Below, in pieces: positions 57,637 through 64,000 of a stretch of 64,000 bases of DNA. The notes beneath the pieces are model-generated. The model worked only from the letters and a program-made list of their open reading frames with translations. It was not told where the DNA came from and did not search any database. The stretch's first letter is position 1; each line of letters opens with the position of its first letter. The stretch comes from Streptomyces sp. SID8374 (GTDB lineage: Bacteria; Actinomycetota; Actinomycetes; Streptomycetales; Streptomycetaceae): NCBI RefSeq assembly GCF_009865135.1, contig NZ_WWGH01000001.1:3596001-3660000 (forward strand), written 5' to 3'. The position numbers were made by a program, and so were the translations under genes.

Positions 57637-60198
57637 ATGGCTACGACCACACCGACCGGTGTGCGGGGCGGCCACGCCAAGCACGGAGGTCATGGAGGCC
57701 ACAGCGGCTCCGGCGCCTCCGACGGCACGCCGATGACACACCGGCAGATCATGGAGGCGCTGACCGGGCTGCTGCTCGGCATGTTCGTCGCGATCCTGTC
57801 GTCGACGGTCGTCTCCAACGCCCTCCCCGAGATCATCTCCGACCTCGGCGGCGGGCAGAGCGCCTACACCTGGGTCGTCACGGCCTCGCTGCTGGCCATG
57901 ACCGCCACCACCCCGCTCTGGGGCAAGCTCTCGGACCTGTTCAGCAAGAAGCTGCTGGTCCAGATAGCCCTGATCATCTACGTCCTGGGATCGGTCGTCG
58001 CCGGTCTGTCGACCAGCAGCGGCATGCTCATCGCCTGCCGCGTCGTCCAGGGCATCGGCGTCGGCGGTCTCTCCGCCCTCGCGCAGATCGTGATGGCCGC
58101 GATGATCGCCCCGCGCGAGCGCGGCCGCTACAGCGGCTACCTCGGCGCGGTCTTCGCCGTCGCCACCGTCGGTGGCCCGCTGCTCGGCGGTGTCATCACC
58201 GACACCAGCTGGATGGGCTGGCGCTGGTGCTTCTACGTCGGTGTGCCGTTCGCGATCATCGCCCTCATCGTGCTCCAGAAGACCCTGAAGCTTCCGGTCG
58301 TCAAGCGCGAGGGCGTCAAGGTCGACTGGTCCGGCGCGTTCTTCATCAGCGCCGCCGTCTCGCTGCTGCTGGTCTGGGTGACCTTCGCGGGTGACAAGTA
58401 CGACTGGCTGTCGTGGCAGACGTACGTGATGGTCGCGGGCTCGGTCCTGCTCGGCCTGGTCTTCGTCCTCATCGAGTCGCGGGCCAAGGAACCGATCATT
58501 CCGCTGCGCCTCTTCCGCAACCGCACCATCACGCTGGCGTCGATCGCCTCGCTGTTCGTCGGTATCGCGATGTTCGCGGGCACGGTCTTCTTCAGCCAGT
58601 ACTTCCAGCTCGCGCGCGGCAAGTCGCCGACGATGTCCGGCGTCATGACCATCCCGATGATCGCGGGCCTCTTCCTCTCCTCGACCGTCTCCGGGCAGGT
58701 CATCACCAAGACGGGCCGCTGGAAGGCGTGGCTGGTCAGCGGCGGCTTCCTGGTCACGGCCGGGCTCGGGCTGCTGGGCACGATCCGGTACGACACCCCG
58801 TACTGGCACGTCGCGATCTTCATGTTCGTCATGGGCCTCGGCATCGGCATGATGATGCAGAACCTGGTCCTCGCGACGCAGAACCAGGTGGCTCCCGAGG
58901 ACCTCGGTTCCGCGAGCTCCGTCGTCACCTTCTTCCGGTCCCTCGGCGGTGCGGTCGGCGTCTCGGCGCTCGGTGCCGTCCTGGGCAACCGCGTCACCCA
59001 CTACGTGAAGGACGGCCTCGCCGCGCTCGGCCCCGAGGGCGCCGCCTTCGGTCACGGCGGTACGGGCGGCGGGGGCATCCCCGACCTGAGCAAGCTGCCC
59101 GAGCCCTTCCGTACGGTCGTGGAGGCCGCGTACGGGCACGGCGTCGGCGACGTCTTCCTCTACGCCGCCCCGTGCGCGCTGGTCGCCTTCATCGTGACGC
59201 TCTTCATCAAGGAGGTCGCCCTGAAGACCAGCGCCGGGAACGACACCCCGCGGAGCGACGCCCCGCAGGATGACAGCCCGCAGACGGGGACCGCCCCGGT
59301 GGAGGCCGGGGTTCCGGCCGCCGTCGGTGCCGTCAGCGCCGCCGGGCTCGTCTCCGAGGGTGCGGCCGGGGTCACCTCGGTCGACACGGCACAGGACGCC
59401 TACGACACCGCCGGCTCCCCGGAGTCCTTCCAGGGCACGCCCGTACAGGGCGTCGTGCGCGGCGCCGAAGGGGCTCCGGTCGCCCGTGCGGCCGTCACCC
59501 TGATCTCGCTGGGCGGCCGTCAACTGGGGCGTTCCGTCGCCCGTGCCGACGGCGGCTACACCCTGGACGCGCCGGGCTCCGGCAGCTACGTCCTGATCGC
59601 CTCCGCCGACGGCTTCCAGCCGCAGGCGTCCACGGTGGTCGTCGGCGAGGAGCCGCTGGCCTTCGACATCCTGCTCTCCGGTACGAGCGGACTGGCCGGA
59701 ACCGTACGGGCCGCCGAGTCCGGTGCTCCGGTGGACGGCGCGATGGTCATCGTGACCGACGTACGCGGCGACGTCCTGGCGACCGGCGCGTCCGGCCCGA
59801 CCGGTGAGTTCGCGTTCGGCGAGCTGATCCCGGGCTCCGTGACCGTCGCGGTCAACGCGGCCGGGTTCCGCCCGCTGGCGCTGCCGGTGGAGATCGGCGG
59901 CCAGGGCGTCACCCGCGTCGAGGCCGCACTGCGGGCCGGTGCGCTGGTGCGGGGCACCGTGCGGGCCGGGTCCGCCCGGGGGCCGCTGGCCGACGCCCGG
60001 GTCACGCTGATCGACGCGGCGGGCAACGTGGTCGCCACCGCGACGACCGGCGAGGACGGCGCGTACGCCTTCACCGACCTGGACGCGGGCGAGTACACGG
60101 TCATCGCGACCGGCTACCCGCCGGTGGCGGGCGCGGTGACGGTGAGCGGTACGGGGATCGACGGGCACGACATCGAACTCGCCCACCCGGGTGAGTGA
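57637..60198 (+). CDS. DHA2-type MFS efflux pump fused to three carboxypeptidase-regulatory-like domains
   Basis: The 853-residue protein has a His/Gly-rich N-terminus (GGHAKHGGHGGHSG) and a 14-helix EmrB/QacA-type transporter (MFVAILSSTVVSNALPEI, PLWGKLSDLFSKKL, FAVATVGGPLLGGVI) up to about residue 530. After an acidic linker come three repeats of about 80 residues of the carboxypeptidase-regulatory or CNA_B-like beta type (QGVVRGAEGAPVARAAVTLI; GTVRAAESGAPVDGAMVIVT; RGTVRAGSARGPLADARVTL). AAGGA precedes the ATG. The pump probably exports a drug-like compound; the tail domain is cytoplasmic if the helix count is right, which is odd for this domain type. Confidence 0.85.
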   Translation: MATTTPTGVRGGHAKHGGHGGHSGSGASDGTPMTHRQIMEALTGLLLGMFVAILSSTVVSNALPEIISDLGGGQSAYTWVVTASLLAMTATTPLWGKLSDLFSKKLLVQIALIIYVLGSVVAGLSTSSGMLIACRVVQGIGVGGLSALAQIVMAAMIAPRERGRYSGYLGAVFAVATVGGPLLGGVITDTSWMGWRWCFYVGVPFAIIALIVLQKTLKLPVVKREGVKVDWSGAFFISAAVSLLLVWVTFAGDKYDWLSWQTYVMVAGSVLLGLVFVLIESRAKEPIIPLRLFRNRTITLASIASLFVGIAMFAGTVFFSQYFQLARGKSPTMSGVMTIPMIAGLFLSSTVSGQVITKTGRWKAWLVSGGFLVTAGLGLLGTIRYDTPYWHVAIFMFVMGLGIGMMMQNLVLATQNQVAPEDLGSASSVVTFFRSLGGAVGVSALGAVLGNRVTHYVKDGLAALGPEGAAFGHGGTGGGGIPDLSKLPEPFRTVVEAAYGHGVGDVFLYAAPCALVAFIVTLFIKEVALKTSAGNDTPRSDAPQDDSPQTGTAPVEAGVPAAVGAVSAAGLVSEGAAGVTSVDTAQDAYDTAGSPESFQGTPVQGVVRGAEGAPVARAAVTLISLGGRQLGRSVARADGGYTLDAPGSGSYVLIASADGFQPQASTVVVGEEPLAFDILLSGTSGLAGTVRAAESGAPVDGAMVIVTDVRGDVLATGASGPTGEFAFGELIPGSVTVAVNAAGFRPLALPVEIGGQGVTRVEAALRAGALVRGTVRAGSARGPLADARVTLIDAAGNVVATATTGEDGAYAFTDLDAGEYTVIATGYPPVAGAVTVSGTGIDGHDIELAHPGE

Positions 60199-60230
60199 CC
60201 GGTCCCGCAGTGACAGCCCGCTGCGAAATT

Positions 60231-60299
60231 GATCCCTTCAGTACGTTCTCGCGTGCACCTATAGGGACGCGCGTGAACAAGTGAGTACGTGAAGGGATC
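60231..60299. repeat. imperfect inverted repeat after the pump gene
   Basis: GATCCCTTCAGTAC (60231-60244) is matched by GTACGTGAAGGGATC (60285-60299), with partial pairing of the 40 bases between. It could be a terminator or a regulator site. Confidence 0.5.
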
Positions 60300-60359
60300 G
60301 CAAAGCCTCCTGGTCGGACGGCACTTCTTGCGGAGAGGCTGTCGCGACCAGGTGGAAAT

Positions 60360-60418
60360 GGGCCCCGGCGGTGGGTACGGCAGGCAGGGGACGGCCTGCC
60401 GTGCCCGCCCCGGGGCCC
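60360..60418 (+). terminator. long hairpin in the YceI leader
   Basis: A stem of more than 20 bp, GGGCCCCGGCGG-TGGG-TACGGCAGGC with its complement, ends 44 bp before the YceI start. It could attenuate read-through from the pump gene. Confidence 0.55.
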
Positions 60419-60461
60419 GACTCATGTGGCCCCGGGCCATGGAGCTAGGAGAGAGATACGG

Positions 60462-61277
60462 ATGGGACTTCGCGCACAGGTACGGACGCGGGACGGCTGG
60501 GCGGTCCAGCACGCCGTCGTGACGGTCACCGACATGACCGGCACCCAGGTGCTGCGGGCCGCGGCCGACGAGGAAGGAGCCGTCCGCACGGACGGTTCCC
60601 TGCCGGCCGGCGCGTACACGGTGATCGTCACGGCGGTCGGGTACGCCCCCGCCGCCTCCACCGCCCTCGTCACGGCGAGCGGCCGCATCGAGGGCGGGCA
60701 GATCGTGCTGGCCCGCCAGGGCGGGGTGGAGCTTCCGCCACCGGGCGCCTGGTCGCTGGACCCGGTGCACTCCTCGGTCGGCGCGGTCGCCCAGCACCTG
60801 GGGATCTCCAGCGTGCGCGGCCGGTTCACCGACTTCGGCGGGCGGATCGAGGTCGGTGAGGACGTCTCCCGCTCCCGGGTCGACGCGGTGATCGCCGCGG
60901 CCAGCATCGACACCGGCAACGGCATGCGGGACAAGCACCTGCGCTCGCCCGACTTCCTGGACGTGGACCGCTACCCGGAGATCACCTACCGCTCCACCGG
61001 CCTCGCCCCGGCCGGCCCCGACCGCTGGACCGTCCACGGCGAGCTGACCATGCACGGCGTCTCCCGCCCGGTCGACCTGGACCTGACCTACCTCGGCACC
61101 GGCCCCGACCCGTGGGGCGGGGTGCGCGCCGCCTTCAACGCCACGGCCGAGCTGCGCCGCGACGACTTCGCGATGAACTACAACCAGGTCGTCCAGGCGG
61201 GCATCTCCGCCATCGGGACCACCCTGCGCGTGGAGCTGGACATCCAGGCGGTCCAGGGCGACGCGCTGCCCGGATAG
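60462..61277 (+). CDS. YceI-family protein with N-terminal carboxypeptidase-regulatory-like domain
   Basis: The 271-residue protein begins with one beta domain (AVVTVTDMTGTQVLRAAADE, LPAGAYTVIVTAVGYAP) that resembles the repeats of the pump encoded upstream. It then has a YceI lipocalin-like domain (WSLDPVHSSVGAVAQHLGIS, RSPDFLDVDRYPEITYRS, GELTMHGVSRPVDLDL). YceI proteins bind polyisoprenoids or similar amphiphiles. It has no signal peptide. AGGAGAG precedes the ATG. Confidence 0.85.
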   Translation: MGLRAQVRTRDGWAVQHAVVTVTDMTGTQVLRAAADEEGAVRTDGSLPAGAYTVIVTAVGYAPAASTALVTASGRIEGGQIVLARQGGVELPPPGAWSLDPVHSSVGAVAQHLGISSVRGRFTDFGGRIEVGEDVSRSRVDAVIAAASIDTGNGMRDKHLRSPDFLDVDRYPEITYRSTGLAPAGPDRWTVHGELTMHGVSRPVDLDLTYLGTGPDPWGGVRAAFNATAELRRDDFAMNYNQVVQAGISAIGTTLRVELDIQAVQGDALPG

Positions 61278-61353
61278 CGGTCCCTGGGAGCGGCCCCGGG
61301 GAGCGTGGTTCGCTGCGGCGGTCGCGCGTACGACCGGTCGTAAGGTGGTCGCC

Positions 61354-61824
61354 ATGGCTCCCAACATCGCGACCAACACCACCGTGGACCTCGACGAGTT
61401 GCTGGCGTTCGTACGGCCCCGGCACCGGGCGATCCTGCTGACCGCCCGGGCCGACGGCCGCCCCCAGGGCTCCCCGCTGACCTGCGGCGTCGACGACGCG
61501 GGCCGGATCGTCATGTCGACGTACCCGGAGCGCGCGAAGACCCGCAACGCCAAGCGCGACGAGCGGGTCAGCGTGATCGTCCTCTCCGACGCGTGGGACG
61601 GGCCGTGGGTGCAGGTCGACGGCGTGGCGGAGGTCCTCGATACCCCGGAGTCGGTCGAACCGCTCGTCGAATACTTCCGGAACATCTCCGGTGAGCACCC
61701 GGACTGGGACGAGTACCGGGCCGCCATGGTGAAGCAGGGCAAGTCGATCATCCGGGTCACCCCGGAGCGCTGGGGGCCGATCGCGACCGGCGGCTTCCCG
61801 GCCCATCTGGCGCCGGGACAGTGA
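61354..61824 (+). CDS. PPOX-class F420-dependent oxidoreductase
   Basis: The 156-residue protein has the FMN/F420-binding split barrel: FVRPRHRAILLTARADGRPQ, LTCGVDDAGRIVMSTYPERA, KTRNAKRDERVSVIVLSD and VQVDGVAEVLDTPE. Actinobacterial members reduce diverse compounds with F420H2. Its stop overlaps the GTG of the next gene. Confidence 0.85.
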   Translation: MAPNIATNTTVDLDELLAFVRPRHRAILLTARADGRPQGSPLTCGVDDAGRIVMSTYPERAKTRNAKRDERVSVIVLSDAWDGPWVQVDGVAEVLDTPESVEPLVEYFRNISGEHPDWDEYRAAMVKQGKSIIRVTPERWGPIATGGFPAHLAPGQ

Positions 61825-62885
61825 CAGGCGCGGTGCCGGGGGCGGGTGGGGTGCCCGGGGCCGGTGCGGCGCCCGGGGCCGGTGGGGCTCCTGGGGCTCC
61901 TGGGGCTCCTGGGGCTCCTGGGGCTCCTGCAATGGTGCCCGGGCCGGAGCTTCTCGCGCGGGCGCGGCTGCTCGTCGCGCCCGAGCTGAGCGCCTCTCTC
62001 GTACGGGAGTTGGAGCGGATCGCCGGGCGCGGTGCCGAGCCCCTGGGGGACGGACCGCCGGCCGAGGGACCGCTCCTCTGCGTGGGGGCCGCGCTGCCCG
62101 CCGCGCTGCGTACCGACCGGCTGCTCTGGTTCCACAGCGTCAACGCCGGTACCGATCCACTGCTCGCCGCCGGTCCCTGGCCCGCCGACGCGCTGCTGAC
62201 CCGGACCGTCGGGCGGATGGGCGAGCGGATCGCGCAGTACGTCCTCGGCTGGGTGCTCGCCGAGTGCCAGGCCGTCCCGGAGTACGCCGCCCAGCACGCC
62301 CGGGCCGAGTGGCGCCGCCTCCCCACCGAGCTGGTCGCCGGGCAGACCGCCCTCGTCTACGGCACCGGGCGCATCGGCGGGGCCGTCGCCGGGCTGCTGC
62401 GCGGCTGTGGCGTGCGGACGGTGGGCGTGGGGCGCACCGCGCGGACCGGGCCGCCTCCGCCGGGCTTCGACCGGGTGATCGGGGCCGGGGAGGACGCGGA
62501 GGCCGAGGAGCTGGCGGGGGCCAGGTGGGTGGTGGCCGCGCTGCCGTCGACCGGGGCGACGGAGGGGTTCTTCGGGGCGGGGCGGTTCGCGGCGGTGCGG
62601 GGCGCGACGTTCGTCAACGTGGGGCGGGGCGCGACCGTGGACCTGGGGGCGCTGGAGGGCGCGCTGCGGGGCGGTGGGGTGCGGCGCGCGGTGCTGGACG
62701 TGCTGGCGGAGGAGCCGGCCGCGCCCGGCGACCCGGTCTGGCGGCTGCCCCGTACGGTGATCACCTCGCACTCCGCGGGGATCACCGCCGACGAGGACGT
62801 GGCCGTGGACTTCGCCGCCTGCTGGGAGGCCGTACGGGAGGGGCGGCGGCCGGAGCCGGCGGTGGATGTGGGGCGCGGTTACTGA
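61821..62885 (+). CDS. D-isomer-specific 2-hydroxyacid dehydrogenase
   Basis: The 354-residue protein has the NAD-binding core LVYGTGRIGGAVAGLL, the catalytic Arg region ATFVNVGRGATVDLGAL, Glu in LDVLAEEPAAPGDPVWR and His in VITSHSAGIT. It reduces a 2-keto acid or oxidises a 2-hydroxy acid. If the GTGA-coupled start is used, the first 38 residues are a GAPGAPGAPG collagen-like repeat; the ATG at 61932 would give a normal family N-terminus. Confidence 0.82.
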   Translation: MTGAVPGAGGVPGAGAAPGAGGAPGAPGAPGAPGAPAMVPGPELLARARLLVAPELSASLVRELERIAGRGAEPLGDGPPAEGPLLCVGAALPAALRTDRLLWFHSVNAGTDPLLAAGPWPADALLTRTVGRMGERIAQYVLGWVLAECQAVPEYAAQHARAEWRRLPTELVAGQTALVYGTGRIGGAVAGLLRGCGVRTVGVGRTARTGPPPPGFDRVIGAGEDAEAEELAGARWVVAALPSTGATEGFFGAGRFAAVRGATFVNVGRGATVDLGALEGALRGGGVRRAVLDVLAEEPAAPGDPVWRLPRTVITSHSAGITADEDVAVDFAACWEAVREGRRPEPAVDVGRGY

Positions 62886-63664
62886 GCGGCGGTCGGCGAG
62901 GAGCCCGTACGCTCGCACATCGTCTCGATGCCCGCGATCAGCAGGTCCAGCGCGAAGACGAAGTCCCGCTCGCGCATCTCCTCGACCGTGTCGCCGCCCC
63001 GGGCCGCCATCAGCTCGTCGGACGACTCGACGATCGCCCGCAGGTGGGGCTGGGCCCGGATCGTGCCCATCGCGTGCCGGTGGTACGCGTCCTGGGTGAG
63101 CCCGGTCGCGTCGCACCGCGCCTTGAAGTGGCCCTCCACGGTGCCGAATCCGTACACGAACTGGAAGACCGCCGAGAGCGCGCCCGTCTGCCGCCCCAGG
63201 GGCAGGCCGGTGGCCCGGATGACGTCCTGGACGGCGTACGAGAACAGCATCGAGTTCGGGCCGATGTTGAGGAAGGTCCCGGCGAGCGGGGAGACCCAGA
63301 TGTGGCGGACGATCAGTTCGCGGTAGCTGCGGGCGAGCTCGCGGAGCCGCTCCCGCCAGTCGGCGTCCTCGCGCGGCGGGGTGATCTCCGCGTAGACCGA
63401 GTCCAGCGCCAGCTCCAGGAGGTCGTCCTTGGTGTCGACGTACCAGTAGAGGGACATCGCGGTGACGTCCAGTTCGGCGGCGAGCCGGCGCATGGAGAAT
63501 TTGGCGAGGCCCTCGGCGTCCAGCAGCCGCACCGACGCCTCGGTGATCCTGTTCCGGTCGAGGCCCGCCGGGGACTCGGTCCTGCGGGTGCGTGAAGGGG
63601 GCCGCTGGTCGAGCCACACGCTGGTCCGAGCGGGGCTCTCCGCACGGTCGGACGCGGACACCAT
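62879..63664 (-). CDS. TetR-family regulator
   Basis: The 261-residue protein has a TetR helix-turn-helix (SVRLLDAEGLAKFSMRRLAA, ELDVTAMSLYWYVDTKDDLL) and a TetR_C-type ligand domain (LIVRHIWVSPLAGTFLNIGP). GAGGAGAG precedes the ATG. It overlaps the convergent dehydrogenase gene by seven bases. The gene on its other side, on the same strand, runs out of the window. Confidence 0.88.
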   Translation of the reverse strand: MVSASDRAESPARTSVWLDQRPPSRTRRTESPAGLDRNRITEASVRLLDAEGLAKFSMRRLAAELDVTAMSLYWYVDTKDDLLELALDSVYAEITPPREDADWRERLRELARSYRELIVRHIWVSPLAGTFLNIGPNSMLFSYAVQDVIRATGLPLGRQTGALSAVFQFVYGFGTVEGHFKARCDATGLTQDAYHRHAMGTIRAQPHLRAIVESSDELMAARGGDTVEEMRERDFVFALDLLIAGIETMCERTGSSPTAAQ

Positions 63665-63818
63665 GGCGCACTCTCCTCGTCTTGCCGGGCCCACCACCGC
63701 CTGTGCGGTCCTGCCCTGCCCTGTCCTGTACTGCCCCGCGCCGCTGTGTCCTACCCCGCGCTGCGGAACGGCCGACGTACCGGACGCCTACGGTCCGGTA
63801 CGCGCGCCCCCTCCGATG

Positions 63819-64000
63819 CTATGCCGCCGTCTCCGGCTTCCCGGCGCCCGCCTCCGTACGGTCGGCCGGTGCCGCTTCCGTCGGTCCGGCCGGTGCCGCC
63901 TCCGTACGGTCGGCCGGTGTCGCCTCCGTACGCTCAGTCACGGCCAACTCCGTACGTTCCGCAGCCGCCGCCTCCGTAGGTTCCGCAGCCGCCTCCGTCC
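63819..64000 (-). CDS. Ala/Thr/Glu-rich C-terminal tail of a gene leaving the window
   Basis: The minus-strand frame from the window edge to a TAG reads as repeats of the form TEAAPADRTEA and TEAAAEPTEA. It resembles the disordered tails of Streptomyces transporters and other membrane proteins. It is upstream of the TetR gene and might be its target; only 60 codons are visible, so no family can be given. Confidence 0.5.
   Translation of the reverse strand, partial: TEAAAEPTEAAAAERTELAVTERTEATPADRTEAAPAGPTEAAPADRTEAGAGKPETAA

Noticed and set aside
60114..63671. Very long minus-strand open frame opposite the YceI, oxidoreductase and dehydrogenase genes
   Set aside because: Composition is Arg/Gly/Pro-rich, as for antisense of high-GC genes; the opposite strand has clear domains and start signals.

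Overview
The window is high-GC actinobacterial chromosome, almost certainly Streptomyces or a close relative. The evidence is strong GC3 bias, frequent GTG starts, ATGA/GTGA-coupled operons, a SARP/NB-ARC/TPR activator, tandem SigF/SigN-type sigma factors beside upp and tadA (an arrangement I recall from S. coelicolor), an ECF42-type sigma factor with its DGPF partner, and an aerobic-type cobalamin operon.

Region by region. (1) 1-2534: AT-richer DNA carrying one large protein with a zinc ribbon and a PD-(D/E)XK-like motif. It ends at a 56-nt copy of the 3' half of a tRNA-Ser(GGA) gene, which looks like one end of an integrated element. (2) 2554-18671: a probable natural-product cluster. A minus-strand run (flavin reductase, dihydroorotase-type amidohydrolase, acyl-CoA-dehydrogenase-like protein, PrpF/DapF-fold isomerase, asparagine-synthetase-like amidotransferase, bicupin, EamA exporter, cupin, cysteine-synthase-like enzyme, serine acetyltransferase) faces a plus-strand tautomerase and ATP-grasp-like protein. 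Next come a secreted peptide with five GEGPN repeats and a large SARP regulator. The parts list resembles the logic of D-cycloserine biosynthesis, but the product is unknown. (3) 19153-22218: a secreted lysyl-oxidase-domain protein with a His-rich linker, and a membrane protein. (4) 22288-31645 and 40586-42603: cobalamin genes cobN (behind a B12 riboswitch), cobG, cobH, cobIJ, cobK, cbiD, then cobM and cobL.

(5) 31683-40575 interrupts the cobalamin genes. It holds a truncated UDP-glucose dehydrogenase remnant, an HTH protein, an XRE/TPR regulator, a radical SAM/SPASM enzyme translationally coupled to a 45-residue candidate precursor peptide, a phosphotransferase-fold kinase, a methyltransferase, and an AbiEi-like/Fic fusion protein preceded by a degenerate duplicate of its own promoter and first codons. 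(6) 42850-57605: housekeeping and developmental genes (DGPF protein plus ECF sigma with an apparent CTG start, HhH-GPD protein, M28 peptidase, CsbD-like protein, a frameshifted gene, LytR_C protein, upp, TadA and its associated protein, tRNA-Ser(CGA), Dabb protein, sigF, sigN, lipoprotein, MarR regulator). (7) 57637-64000: an efflux pump fused to three carboxypeptidase-regulatory-like repeats, a YceI protein sharing that module, an F420/PPOX oxidoreductase, a 2-hydroxyacid dehydrogenase, a TetR regulator, and the repeat-rich tail of a gene that leaves the window.

The best candidates for undescribed systems are the radical SAM/precursor/kinase cassette (33.9-37.7 kb) and the SARP-controlled amino-acid cluster with the GEGPN repeat peptide (2.6-18.7 kb).
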